A DNA stretch of 64,000 bases from Arctopsyche grandis (GCF_051622035.1 NC_135358.1:23378501-23442500); one strand, 5' to 3'; counted from the first letter of the stretch, positions 45,724-58,030 are shown. The notes: a model not told the origin generated them from the sequence alone. Translations and numbers: made by a program.

Positions 45724-48660
45724 CAGGGTTTATTATAAGAACTTTTTAATTCTTCGTATTGATAAGGATTTTCGTTCAGTTACAATTATTTTTTTAATTG
45801 ATGTTAATTATAAATGCTTTTATATGTAAAATAATCAATGGTACTATACAATATTATGTTTTTGTAGTTAATATATGTATGTTCAATTCATCATCCAAGA
45901 CGGTTTTATTTTGAATTATTGTATCTAGATGTAAATAGAATACAATAAAATCTATGTTCGCAAAGTTTTTCCAATATATATACATATGTAGGTTCAGGAT
46001 GTGAATGATTCCAAATGATAAGCGTGGATGCGGTTAAATACGCTTTATTTTTACATACCTCCTTTACGTTTTTACGTGTATCGTCGAGCGACCCCAAAGG
46101 GGAAGTGTTGCACAACCCACGCTATGCCTCAAATTTTTTTGTGAATATGAAAAATTGTAATGCTTGAATAAATTCTCCGCAGTGGAATCGAATATCGTGG
46201 CAAGTGTTGTTAACTGACATTTATTTGGTCAACTTACTAGAGAAAAGCAAATTTAATAAAAAAAAACATTGCCTTCACGATAGTAATTTTTAGTAATATT
46301 TTATCGATCAATACTTTAACTTAATTTGAAAAAAATTTAACTGTTATGTTTTCTCTACGATATGCTATTTCAACTGCAAAGTTTAATTATTTATCGATTT
46401 TTGGACATAATCTCAATTCGATTTCAAAGGCAAATCGTATCCGGTGAAATTGAGCCGGAGATCGAATTTTAATTTTAGTTTTTTTGATAATTCTTTATAT
46501 TGAAAATTTATTTGCCGCATTTTTTCGATTTAAGTTTCTATTTAGTTAATGAACTATTTCCTCACGTCACATTTGTAATACATTTTTGCAATATTTTTAG
46601 GGAAAAGAAAGGAAATATTTATTGTAATATTTATAAACTCAATAAACTGAAAATAGAAAGCGATTAAGTAAGTCTGCTTCTCTTAATATTGGGTATCCTA
46701 CCCAATACGATTTAATTTTAAGATTTCACCAAAGCACTATAAAAAATCTCAAAATAATAAAATGAGAAGAAAAATTATATACATACATACATATATACAT
46801 TTATTTAAAAACTGCACTCTCTAAGAATGAATCCAAGGGCGGTCCAGGCTTTAGATGTGTAGTGGGAAGTCCAGTATGTATGTAGATAAGTCGTGAAGTG
46901 ATAAATCCAAGGACGGCCAGGTCGTAGTTATTATGTATACGTAGCAGTTGGTTCAATAGTTAGGAGTCGCGAATTAATAAATAAAAAAACAGATCGGATG
47001 AAATTTGATCAGATAATGGATGAATGTCTCCAACGAAAGTTGAAGTAAGACTAAATGTACTTTACCTATCATATCTCGTAAAAAACGAAATTGTGGTTTT
47101 TCCTTTATTTCGAAAAGGTAGCGAAAAGTCCACTTTTGCTAAAACGTATTTTTACTAATCATTTTTGTCTTCCGGTGCATAAATATGAAACTTGCTAAAA
47201 TTGTTATTTTGACATGGGTATTATTGTCAATTGCAAGATCATCTATTCATAACATAAATTTTTCTATAGACATGACAATTAAATAATAATTATAGTTAAT
47301 TGTTGATTGTTCGCTGCGTAAAAAAATGTATTACATGATGTTTTCCAGGTATCGAGACACCCTTATTGTGTAAGCAGGTAAATCGATGCAAATGTTGGCC
47401 ATTTAAAAATAAACTGATAGCATCATAGTAGGATCATCCATAATACATTTTGGTATATTCCCTTTTTTTTAAAAGTTTGGTAAAACCCATGGGGAATATA
47501 AAATTACATTTAGAGGCATTTACAATTAGCATCAGTTAAAAAAATAATTGTAACCATACGAAATCCTTAATCCCGAAAACCAAACAATTAAAGGGATAGG
47601 CTCGTTATATTCATTGAATTCGTTTCAAATATTGGTAACTTTTGCATATAAAATTATGTAGTTCTTTGATTCAGATACGAGGTGTTCGATTGAACATCAT
47701 TTATAATCTTCTTACTATACCATAATAATTTAAATATTTAAAAGTCAATTGACAACACCTGCCATGGTAGTCGATTTAATTGTGGATTCAATCGTTTTAT
47801 AATAGTCTTGGATGATGAATTGAACATATATTAACTACAAAAACATAATATTATATAGTCCCGTTGATTACAATGTTCGACAAATGACGACTTTTTTTTG
47901 GTTCAGAGACGAGATATGAGTTTTCTTATAGATCTATGCCCAATGAACACGAATCTGGTAATAAAAAATGTTGATTGGCTAGAGATTCGGAGATATATGT
48001 GTTTTTTAAATCACGCGATTTTTCTATATCTTGGTGTTGTTCGGTCGATGTCTCAAAATCTGTCAATTTCCTGTTCAAAATGATTTAAAATTCAGCACAC
48101 TTCCGATTAACCCTTTTAAACGAAAAAAAAAATAGTGTGGCCAGAACACTATCTCAATAAACATGTTTCAATAGAAAATACTCAATATAAAATAGTATTA
48201 ACAATGGGAAAAAATCCCAAATGAAAATACGTACTTTTGACTTTTGATTTGAACTGGACGACTATTTAGAGAGATTTGAAAGCTGAAAAGTACTACAAAT
48301 GAAAGATAAAATACCCGACTATAGATTCCAATATTCATTTTGAACAGTAAATTGACAGATTTTGAGACATCGACCGAACAACACCAAGATATAGAAAAAT
48401 CGCGCGATTTAAAAAACACATATACATATGTATGTATCTCCGAATCTCGGGCCAACCAACATTTTTTATTACCAGATTCGGGTTCACTGTAAATATATCT
48501 ATAAGAAAATTCATATCTGGTCTCTGAACCATTTTTCGTGTAGAGCAGTGTTATTTTACATATAAAGAATTTGTAATTAGCATCGATTAAAAATATAATT
48601 ATAATTGAATGAAAATCCTTATTAATACGAAGAATTAAAAAAATCGTATAATAAACCCTG
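45724..48660. mobile_element. Nested TA-flanked inverted-repeat element within the hAT
   Basis: Ends CAGGGTTTATTATA and its reverse complement, flanked by TA (45722-45723, 48661-48662), as in Tc1/mariner-type insertions. The inverted repeats extend about 110 bp (TTTTTAATTCTTCGTATT, AAGGATTTTCGTTCAGTTAC). Inside lie further inverted pairs (45836-45912 with 47789-47873; 47899-48084 with 48334-48530) and a third copy of the end sequence near 47520-47570. This looks like several related foldback units inserted into one another. No transposase ORF was found. Confidence 0.7.
47899..48530. repeat. Long inverted pair within the nested element
   Basis: Arms 47899-48084 and 48334-48530 are reverse complements apart from scattered changes and a TATG-rich insertion in the right arm. 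This is why similar 61- and 65-residue open frames appear on opposite strands. The spacer is about 250 bp. Confidence 0.85.
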
Positions 48661-48737
48661 TAAAAACAAAAAGAGAAGAAACTGCTTTGCAAAAATATAA
48701 ATCGGTTTTGATTTTCAGATATATTACCCCTATTAAC

Positions 48738-51572
48738 ATGGAAAAGAGAAGGTATAAATCTGGATCACTAAAACGCAAAGAACGCCAAGAAACAAAAAAA
48801 CAGAAGTCAGCCAAGTATTGCAGATCTATTACAGATTTTATAGTACCACAACCACTTCCCGCATCAATGTCCAGTTGCGCAACAAATAATCAAGAAACAA
48901 GAAACAATACTCATGGCGATGATGTATTGACAAGTGAGTTGCAAGAACAAGAAAGAAATTCTTTGGATATAGAGACAAGAATAAGTGCATCCTATATTAA
49001 TCAACCCAGGCCCAGTACTTCAGGCTTCATTATTCCGGTATCTGTACAGACTATATTTCCTATAGTTGCAACATCCGCGCATATACCTATAGTTTCAACT
49101 AGTGACAAGGAATTAGATATTACTTCAGACATAAATTCTGAGGCACATGATGTTATTGAACCTACACAAGAAAAAAAATGTACTACTGGAATATTTCAAT
49201 ATCCATCGCGAGACAATCTGAAACAATTTTTTGCTGAACATCCATTTCAGCCTGTAAGTGATCTACCATTTGATGCTCGATTATATGAGAGAAACACTAT
49301 GAATGATTCAGTCCCAAGAAATTGGCTAACATATAACATAGAAAATAAGTGCTTATATTGTTCATATTGCTTAGCGTTTGAGTGTCCCAAATCGGATTCA
49401 TCATCATTTGTACATGGCTTTAGTGACTACAGACGTATTAGCCAGAACTTGGCTGTGCACGAATCGACAACAACCCATGTGCGAAATGTTCATCAATATA
49501 TCAGTGTGGTTAATAATGGAACATTAGATAATTTTTTTGCGTCATCATTAATTCAAAAGAAAGAAAAGGTACTAAAGCAAAGAAGTATTGTCATGAGGAT
49601 TATAGACATCATAAAGATGTTAGGCAAGCAAGCAGTTTCTTTTCGAAGTCACAGAAATGAATCGGCCTATACTCTGGATGATGAAGCTTCGAATCATGGT
49701 AATTTTTTGGCTTCAGTGCAGTTGATGGCAAAATATGACACCATTATAGCAGCTCACGTTTCTGCAGTGCAAAAAAAGTCATATCAAAGAATGAAACGAC
49801 TTAAGCACCAAGGAAAGGCGGGAAATAAAGGCCGTGGTGGACTAATTACCTACTTGAGCAAAACAACTGTTAATAGGTTAATCCATATTATGAAAACTAT
49901 GATTCAAGAAAGAATTAGTCATGAAGTTTTTGAAGCAAAATATTATTCTATCCAGGTTGATTCAACACAGGATAATACAATCATCGATCAATTTAGCATC
50001 ATTATTCGGTATGTGCATAAAAGCATTGTCTATGAGCGCCTACTTTCAATTGTGCCGTGTAATGATGGTACAGGACAGGGACTTTTTAATTTATTGACTG
50101 AAAAGTTGCAACATCTTAATATTGACCCTAAAAATTGTATATCTGATAGCACCGATGGTGCTGCAAGCTACCATGGAGAGTATAATGGTTTGCAGAGTAA
50201 ACTTGCTAACATGGCAGATCAACATGTTCATATATGGTGTTATGCCCATGTCTTAAATTTGGTAGTAACTGAAACCACAAAATGTTGTGTGTCTGCAGTT
50301 TCTTTTTTTAATTTGCTTCAAAATTTAGCAACTTTTATAAATGGATCATATAAGAGAATGTCTGTGTGGATAGGAGTTGTTGAAAAACAACTGGGGCAAG
50401 AAAAGATGAAAAGATTAAAACTAATTGGTGAAACCAGGTGGTCGGGAAAATCTAATGCAGCAACAACAATATTTGGACATTTTAATGATCCCACTGCTAG
50501 TACTTTCGTAAATCTACTTACATGCTTATCAATGATACAGGATTCAGACAAGTTTGATGCAAAAACGAAGCACGAAGCCACTTATTTACTCCAGAGTCTT
50601 CAAAAGTTTGAAACCATATTGACAGCATTTACTTACTTGTACATATTTGAAACCACAGCCCCCTTGTCTAGTTATTTACAAACAAATTGTTTAGATATGT
50701 TTACTGCATGGAGTTTGGTAGATACAGCAACAACAAAGTTGATGGAACAGAAAAGAACATTCCATAATGTTCACAGTAAGGCTTTCGAATTCGTAACAAT
50801 ATGTAATGATATGATTTCAATGATTAATATGGATGAAAATCAAACATTGGAAATTGATTCTATAGAAACAGCGTTGCCTGTTAAAAGACAAAGGAAGAAG
50901 AAAAGAATGGCAGATGAAGTAACTAATGATGAAGGAAATTCTTCGGATCCTCTGGCTGATTTTCGAATAACTGTATTTAACCTTATAATGGATCGCATTG
51001 TCCAATCGCTACAATCACGATTTATACATCACAAGCAGTTGTATAAAGATTTATCTTGGTTGGACCCAGCTAATTTTAAAATTATTGCAGAAAAAGGCCT
51101 TGATGATATTGCATTGGATGGTGTTGTGAAGTTCTTTCCACTAATCAAAAGAGGCAATGTAAAATTAGAATTGGTTTCATTTGCCTCAAATTTTGATATA
51201 TTGAAGCTATTACTTCAAATTAGTGAGAGTGAGGATGACAGCAGCAGCTGTAAAACTTGCAGAACATGTCCATCGTGCGTTTTAAAAATTTTATCGTCGA
51301 ACAGACTACACGACAAAGCGTATGATAACCTATATGAATTATACAAAATCGTCTCCACACTCTCAGTTACACAAGTGCAATGTGAGAGGACGTTTTCAAA
51401 ATTAAAAATAATTAAGAACAGACTGAGAAATACGTTGTCTGAAGAAAATTTAGAAAATTTTATGTTCCTTTCTATTGAGAAGCAAATGTTAGATGATTTG
51501 GATGCAGAAGAAATTATTAACAGATATGCACAAGCGTCGAAAGGACTCAAACGTTTGCTAATATACTCTTAA
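48738..51572 (+). CDS. hAT transposase, ZMYM1/DUF4371-like
   Basis: One exon of 944 residues. The start is MEKRRYKSGSLKRKERQ, chosen because an acceptor (48718) lies just upstream; the frame also opens 17 codons earlier. A basic N-terminal nuclear-targeting region comes first. Next is a TTF-type zinc-finger region (about residues 160-240; PRNWLTY, CLYCSYCLAFEC, FVHGFSDYRRI, H...H). The RNase H-like core follows: YSIQVDSTQD with the first Asp, ISDSTDGAASYHGEYNG with the second, and CYAHVLNLVV, the hAT C-x2-H motif. Last is the hAT C-terminal dimerisation region (VSTLSVTQVQCERTFSKLKI, NRLRNTLSEENLENFMFLSI). It should cut and paste this element and any short relatives sharing its ends. No frameshift or stop is seen. 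Host domesticated ZMYM1-like genes have the same architecture, but the flanking TIRs and TSD show this is a transposon. Confidence 0.94.
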   Translation: MEKRRYKSGSLKRKERQETKKQKSAKYCRSITDFIVPQPLPASMSSCATNNQETRNNTHGDDVLTSELQEQERNSLDIETRISASYINQPRPSTSGFIIPVSVQTIFPIVATSAHIPIVSTSDKELDITSDINSEAHDVIEPTQEKKCTTGIFQYPSRDNLKQFFAEHPFQPVSDLPFDARLYERNTMNDSVPRNWLTYNIENKCLYCSYCLAFECPKSDSSSFVHGFSDYRRISQNLAVHESTTTHVRNVHQYISVVNNGTLDNFFASSLIQKKEKVLKQRSIVMRIIDIIKMLGKQAVSFRSHRNESAYTLDDEASNHGNFLASVQLMAKYDTIIAAHVSAVQKKSYQRMKRLKHQGKAGNKGRGGLITYLSKTTVNRLIHIMKTMIQERISHEVFEAKYYSIQVDSTQDNTIIDQFSIIIRYVHKSIVYERLLSIVPCNDGTGQGLFNLLTEKLQHLNIDPKNCISDSTDGAASYHGEYNGLQSKLANMADQHVHIWCYAHVLNLVVTETTKCCVSAVSFFNLLQNLATFINGSYKRMSVWIGVVEKQLGQEKMKRLKLIGETRWSGKSNAATTIFGHFNDPTASTFVNLLTCLSMIQDSDKFDAKTKHEATYLLQSLQKFETILTAFTYLYIFETTAPLSSYLQTNCLDMFTAWSLVDTATTKLMEQKRTFHNVHSKAFEFVTICNDMISMINMDENQTLEIDSIETALPVKRQRKKKRMADEVTNDEGNSSDPLADFRITVFNLIMDRIVQSLQSRFIHHKQLYKDLSWLDPANFKIIAEKGLDDIALDGVVKFFPLIKRGNVKLELVSFASNFDILKLLLQISESEDDSSSCKTCRTCPSCVLKILSSNRLHDKAYDNLYELYKIVSTLSVTQVQCERTFSKLKIIKNRLRNTLSEENLENFMFLSIEKQMLDDLDAEEIINRYAQASKGLKRLLIYS

Positions 51573-51668
51573 TTTTCCAATTTTTCTTTTAGATTTTTTA
51601 TTATTCTTTTATAATTATGTATTTTATGTGTATGTCCTTGTTGAATCTCGGTTCAGTCCTATCTTGTA

Positions 51669-51674
51669 AATAAA
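51669..51674 (+). terminator. Polyadenylation signal of the hAT transposase
   Basis: AATAAA 97 bp after the transposase stop codon and inside the right terminal inverted repeat, so it belongs to the element. Confidence 0.6.
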
Positions 51675-52351
51675 GTTTCCTATATACATTTTGTATTTCT
51701 GTTAATTGCCAGTAAGACGTGTAGTATGTGTATATTCTAATTAATAAAAATAAAAATAAAAATTGCAAAATATAATTGCAATTTTTATTTTTGATTCGTG
51801 CATTTTTGAAAATTTGATTTATTTTTTACCCTAGATTTTTAGCGTGATAAAAAAAAAAGATTTTTTTTTTTATATATGGGGGGGGGGGAGGAAAAATTTT
51901 TTTTAACCCTGGGGGCCCCCTTTGACTCCTGGCATGTACTAATTTCAGTCCCAGTCCGCCACTGTGTATGTATATGTACATATGTACATCGATTTGGATT
52001 ACAATCGTTTCATAATATTTTGGAGTCTTATTTCCGTTCGATTTTGAATGGTCTGTTCAGAACGGATATCGATTCCTTTTGTATCTTTCTTGTCTGCTTC
52101 TTTGTGAGATGAGCTTGGATCGCTTTATTCCTATTAGTAAGTGGAAGTGCTTCAAGAAAACTTATCTATCATGTATAAATTAAGCATCGTTTCCTCTTTG
52201 GTTCAGTCTATTAGTGTTTTATCAATACGTATAAATTACACTTTCACTTATAACTGTAAAACGTGACCTTGCTCAGATATGTGGTTGATATGAGTACCAC
52301 AATTTTAAATTATTTTAACAGTATTTTACTATTTGGCAACACTAATGTATA

Positions 52352-52396
52352 CCAAGATGGTTTATACCAAAGGCCCTTTGGTATAAACCATCTTGG
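52352..52396. repeat. Perfect 45-bp palindrome with 1-nt spacer
   Basis: Arms of 22 bp (52352-52373 and 52375-52396) are exact reverse complements around a single C. The arms read CCAAGATGGTTTATACC, then AAAGG. The sequence to either side is not palindromic. Confidence 0.95.
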
Positions 52397-53467
52397 CAAA
52401 GGGTTTATATGTATGCTATGTATTCTATTCTCAACATATTAAATGTATAATATGGATATTTCGTATTTTGTGCGATATTTTGATCGTTGACAAATTTTAC
52501 ACAAATCCTAATATTAATATTTATTATGAAGCGTCATATTTTTGGACATAAACAATGAATGTAAATATAATAAAAAAAATAAAAAAAAATTAGTAAATTT
52601 ATAATTTGTTGCAAATTTTTAATTTACTATTTTATGTTCAACTGTAAAAAATAAATATCCCATACCGAAATGAAAATATTTTGTTAAAATGATTTAATCG
52701 TCTTTTTAATCTTCTCAATTTAAATATATTAACTCGGTGATGTAAAGAGTATCGCGATTATCTCATTTCAAGTTTCGAACGAAAGAGAAACTGAACCAAG
52801 ACCAGAATTTATTATGGTGCTTGATGAGTGCGTAACCGTTGTCCATCTGCTTACATATTCTTAGCTTTACGTTCACTCATATTACAAACCAATCGGTCAA
52901 TGTTACTTGTCATATTGTCACATGTATTCTATTTTTGTTAAATATTGACATACAATCAGGGCCAGCTCTAGGGAGGGGAGCTCAATAGCCCTAGAACTAG
53001 GGACGCTGTTAGGGCCCAAGATCGTAAAAAAATAATGTGTCTAATTATATATTATACAATCTGTTAAGCCATACAAATATTTATTTTTATGGTATTTTTA
53101 ATTTTATAAATAATTGAATTTCTGTTAAGAATAAGAAAAATAATATTCACTAGTTTTTAATTGTTGATTCTACAATAATAAGTTCACATACATTGCTTAT
53201 AACCAGAAATTATTTCATAATTCTAAATACTAAAGTTATATTGCTACATATGTATTGAAAAATAATGAAAACTTGTGTATTTCATTTTCAATTTTAATAA
53301 TTTTGTAGTATAAATATAAAAAAATAGATATAATAAAAAATGCACGGGATTGAAAATAGAGGTATTTTCGGGAATACGTACGAACCATATTTACCAAGTA
53401 CGACCTCAATGAAAACCTGTAGTTAAGAAATATTTTGCAATCCTATACATACAAATATAGTAAACTA
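52397..53467. other. AT-rich intergenic DNA
   Basis: No gene seen. Around 52955-53025 a GC-richer patch begins CAGGGCCAGCTCTAGGGA and contains TTAGGGCCCAAGATCG. This may be a worn hAT end, but no partner end was found. Confidence 0.35.
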
Positions 53468-53880
53468 ATGGTTTTACCCAGCTTCGCTCGGTATTTGTAA
53501 TATAAACTGCTTAAACATGGCTTATCTAATAGTAAACATTCATTTGTTTTTTCATTCAATTTATTTGAATCGAAAAAAAATTATATTTAACGACAGCCAA
53601 TTAGAAACGAATAGTTTTTTTTTATAATATAAGAGAACCGGAACTGAAACAGGAATCGGGACCCGGAAATGAAAAAGGAATCCAGAACCGGAACTGAAAA
53701 AGGAATTGGGATCCGGAACTGAAATTGGAATTGGAAATCGGAATTGAAATCGAAATCTGAATCGAAATCGAAATCGATTTTTTTCGATAACGTCACGGAT
53801 TATACCACCCAAACCTTACATACATACTTACATTAAACCTTACATACAAAATCTCTTTCGAAATTATATGTTAGATAGCT
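53468..53880 (+). repeat. Dispersed repeat family 'CTAGTGGTT', copy 4, with internal simple repeat
   Basis: Starts CTAATGGTTTTACCCAGCTT and ends near ACAAAATCTCTTTCGAAA. In the middle (53635-53785) is a degenerate repeat of GGAACTGAAA/GGAATCGGGA grading into GAAATC hexamers. It reads as FRFRF/PIPIS-type peptides on the minus strand and is not coding. Confidence 0.7.
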
Positions 53881-54082
53881 GCCATTACGCTTGGTCTATG
53901 ATCAATAAAATTATTTACTATACATACATATAAACATTATTTAAACTCTTCGAAATTGCTTATTGTAAGTGTGCATATTTGATTTTTTCCATCAATAGAA
54001 AGATTTGTTAATGCGTTTTTTCCTCATTTTACAGACTTGTACTTTGCTACGCTATTTAAATAGAAACTAGCATTGAATCGAA

Positions 54083-57000
54083 ATGATCGTGCTAAAGTTG
54101 TTTCTGTCATCTTTATTGGTTGGACAATATGTGGTGGCACAATATAATGTTGGTGTCGGGATCGCAGATATCACTGGTTCTCCTGTGGAAGTTGCGATGG
54201 TAGTTAATGATCACTACATATAATATATATGAGCATATTTTAAATATATAAGCATAATTTAAAATCGAATAACTAATTAATAAATAACAAAAATTATTCA
54301 GATGGGTTATGCTAAACTGTCCCAAGTTGGAAAAGGTATTCATCTCAGACAGTATTCCAGAGCATTTATCTTCGAACAAGCAAATACAAGATTGGTATTT
54401 GTGTCGATGGATATTGGAATGACTAGTACCGGACTAAGACAAGAAGTGAGTTTTACATTTTGAATGATATTTTACCGAAATAATATTGATAAATTATATT
54501 ATAAATGTTCATTTTCAGGTTTTGAAAAGACTGACTAAATTATATGGTACACTTTACAATGAGACTAATGTAATATTGAGTGGAACTCATACGCATTCGG
54601 GACCGGGAGGATACAACATGTATTTCCTTTTTGATTTATCTATACTCGGTTTTGTTCAGCAGACATTCAAAGCTCATGTAAATGGTATTGTTAAGGTAAA
54701 TATTTTTGATTGTTAAATAAGCTTAATTTTTATATCTCTTGAAGTCTTGTAAATTTCTCAATATTCTTTTGAGTGGATTTTTAAAAACGAATTTAGAAAA
54801 AGGGACATTGAACAAATTCATTCAAAATCATCCTTCTGACAATAATAATCTCTTAATTACTAAATGCTATATATACATTTTAAATTATTTTATGTAATTC
54901 CAAATCAAATGTCTATTTTATTAAATGACTATGAATTTGAATATCTAAAATTTTAATATGACCAAATATGTACATATGTACAGTTTTTTTTTAAATGAAA
55001 CAAGATTACAGAAAAAAAAACTGAAATCGTATCTAGATAAAATATAGCACACAAGACAAATTTTAAATCAAAATGCCAAACACAAGCTCTGGTAAATTCT
55101 ATGCATAAAACTACATATACGTAGGTCTTTAAATTTTTCCCTTTCCCCTTTTCAAAACACAGTAGTCAATTGTATTAACAGATTTTTAATTGAAAAATAA
55201 TCAATTATTTAAAATAATAATAAATTTCAGAGTATAAAATTGGCTCACGAAAATCTAACACCAGCAAAAATATTCTACAATGAAGGCACAGTAGAAAACT
55301 CCAATATAAATCGATCTCCTCAATCATACTTGTTAAATCCAGACTATGAAAGAATAAAGTTAGTTTTTATTTCATTATTTTTATTTTAGTGTGTATATCA
55401 TGATATAAGAAATTTTAAAAAGTGATAACTTTTTAACATACCTTTACTTTTTTTAAATATATTATAGATATAGCAAAGATACAGACACAAAAATGGTACA
55501 AATAAAATTTGTTTCGTCTGTCGATAACTCAATTCTTGGTGCAATTAGTTGGTTTGCTGTTCACCCAACTAGTATGAATAACACAAATCCACTGGTTTCT
55601 TCTGATAATATGGGATATGCTTCAATATTATTGGAGCAAGCTATGAATCCAAAAGGCACTCTTCCCGGACAAGTACACTACTTTCTTTTTGAATTTTTTT
55701 ATTTATATTCAATGTTTATAAGATGTTTTACTATTTTTATTTTAGGGAAAATTCGTCAGTGCATTTGCATCATCAAATTTGGGTGATGTGTCTCCAAATA
55801 TTAAGGGTCCAAAATGCGAATTTTCAGGACTGCCTTGTGACGCACTGACCAGTCATTGTAGCAAGAATGAAAAATGTTTTGCTTCTGGACCAGGAAAAGA
55901 TATGTTTGAAAGCACACAAATAATCGCTCAGCGAATTCAAGAAGTTGGATTGGTATTATCAATTTCGTTATTTCCTAAATACTTTTGTATCAAAATTAAT
56001 AAAAAGTCAAATTACAATATAATTAATTTAATTGTATATGAATTTGTTAAATATTAGAAACTACTTCAAACTGAGCCTGGCTATGAAATCAACGGACCCA
56101 TCAATGTCGTACATCAATATGTTAATATGCCAGATATGGAGGTACCTGATTATGATGTTCAAAATGAAAGATTCATTCCGGTAAGTAATATAGAAATTAG
56201 ACTAAATAATTAAATTTATTTAATGACTATTGAAATCCACGTTTTTATTAATCATAGGATAAACTAGTTAAGGGATGTTTGCCGGCCATGGGCTATAGTT
56301 TTGCTGCCGGTACGACAGATGGACCTGGAGAATTCAATTTTACCCAAGGTACCAAAACCGGAAATCCTCTCTGGGACTCCATCAGAAATTTTTTAGCCAC
56401 ACCGACAAAAGAAGATATTGAATGTCAAGCTCCGAAGCCGATCCTTTTAGCCACTGGAAGAGTAAATATCTACATTTCAATAAGACTACATGAGACTTCA
56501 ATGAATCACATTGTTAGAACATATTAATTCAATAGCGTAAACTTTTCAGATGAAATTCCCTTACGAATGGCAACCCAAAATCTTATCCACTCAATTGGCA
56601 TTGCTCGGAGATTTAGTCATAGCGGCCATTCCTGGAGAATTTACCACAATGTCAGGTCGTCGTATGAGATCATTGCTAACGAACACATTCGCATCAGCCG
56701 GTAAAAACGTTAAGGTGATCATAGCTGGACTCAGTAACACATATTCAGATTACATTGTCACTCCTGAGGAGTATCAAGTAAGTTTATGCACATAAAATAC
56801 TATTTTAAAACCAACAAAAGCGTATATGTATAATTTGATATTTTATTGTCTTTAGGCTCAACGATATGAAGCTGCGTCAACAATATATGGTCCACACACT
56901 CTCACCATTCATTTGCACCAATATAATGAGTTAGCAAAGGCTATTATATCTGTAAGTATAATTAAAATGACTTTCATAGTAAAATGCCAAGCAAATGTAT

Positions 57001-58030
57001 TTTTGTGCATTGAAATTCCACAGTTTTCAATATAGGATAGTATGTAGTTCTCACGAGAAATTTTACTATGGCCACATGGCCTATAGAAATTTCCCTTATT
57101 ATGCTTAATTATTATGAAATAAATAGCCTCTTCCGTGGCTGTGCCTATAATTTCAATAAATCATTCAATTCAATACCAATAACATTTAATTAAAATATTT
57201 AAAATGCAACTATACAAACTTTTTTCTTCCAATGTTAGTTGCATCGATACTTATCAGTTTGTACGTATTAACTGGTTTGAATATTTATGTTTAATGAATA
57301 ATCTTATTGTATAGTTTAATAGTTACAGTTAGCTGTATACTTAAATTGAAAACAAAAATAAATAAAATATCGCTTTATTGCATTAAATATGTTTACATGT
57401 TTTTAGAATGAACGAGTTTCTCCAGGACCAACACCGATTGATTTTTCAGACCGGTTAATAACATTAGTTACGCCTGTTATATTTGACATTGCACCTTGGG
57501 GGCATTCGTTTGGTAACTGCATTCAAGAACCAGATGCAAAATATACAAGTAACGATGAAGTCCACGTTAAGTTTGTTAGTATAATTTTTACAATAAAGAT
57601 GGAGTAGTTCAATAGAGATTAATTTATGTTAACAACATAATTTCACTTTCAAAACAGGTGTCTGGAAATCCTCGAAATAATTTATTAACTGATGCCACAT
57701 ATTTAACTGTCGAAAAATACGATGATAATACAAACGAATGGTTCATAATAGCCACTGATTCTAACTGGGAAACAAAGTATGATTTCTACATTTCAAAAAT
57801 AATTCATGGAGTATTTTCATTGGTAAATTTTAACTAATTAATTTATTTATAGATTTGTATGGGAAAGAACGTCTCTCTTTTTGGGAAAAAGTGAAGTTAA
57901 TATATATTGGAAAATCCGACCCGATACAACAATCGGCACTTACAGAATCAAACATTATGGTTATTATCGTCATATTTTCACTTCACCAAAACGCTATGAA
58001 GGAGTAACTAGAACTTTTAAGGTGTATTAA
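54083..58030 (+). CDS. CDase: Neutral ceramidase, copy A
   Basis: Thirteen exons: 54083-54199, 54302-54445, 54519-54695, 55231-55358, 55468-55672, 55746-55952, 56058-56180, 56258-56461, 56550-56777, 56856-56951, 57407-57574, 57658-57776 and 57853-58030. They give 697 residues (Drosophila CDase about 700). A signal peptide (MIVLKLFLSSLLVGQYVVA) indicates secretion. The mature start YNVGVGIADITGSPVEV is typical. Zn/active-site landmarks: GTHTHSGPGGY (His111/113), WFAVHPTSMNN (His221), nucleophile region SSDNMGYAS (Ser234), FAAGTTDGPGEFNFTQG, PGEFTTMSGRRMR (Glu465) and SNTYSDYI (Tyr500). An Ig-like C-terminal domain ends YRIKHYGYYR ... TFKVY. The enzyme hydrolyses ceramide to sphingosine and fatty acid near neutral pH, at the cell surface, extracellularly or in the gut lumen. 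The next gene downstream is its tandem paralogue. All key residues are present, so it should be active. Confidence 0.95.

Larger units (their letters stand above)
43978..51964 (+). mobile_element. 8-kb hAT transposon, apparently intact
   Basis: Terminal inverted repeats CAGTGGCGGACTGG, with weaker matching beyond. The perfect 8-bp duplication TGTATGTA flanks it (43970-43977 and 51965-51972). It carries one uninterrupted transposase gene (48738-51572). A splice donor AAGGTAAGT at about 45111-45119 and the acceptor TTTTCAG at 48718 suggest a 5' non-coding exon and a long intron that holds a nested element (45724-48660). AATAAA follows the ORF at 51669-51674. At 7987 bp it is large for a hAT because of the nested DNA. 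The exact TSD and open ORF indicate a recent insertion. Confidence 0.92.

Noticed and set aside
47898..48532. Similar 61- and 65-codon open frames on opposite strands
   Set aside because: They come from the inverted pair in the nested element. The frames carry no known domain.
53561..53812. Open frame with FRFRF/PIPIS repeats
   Set aside because: It is the translation of a degenerate GGAACTGAAA/GAAATC simple repeat inside a non-coding dispersed element.
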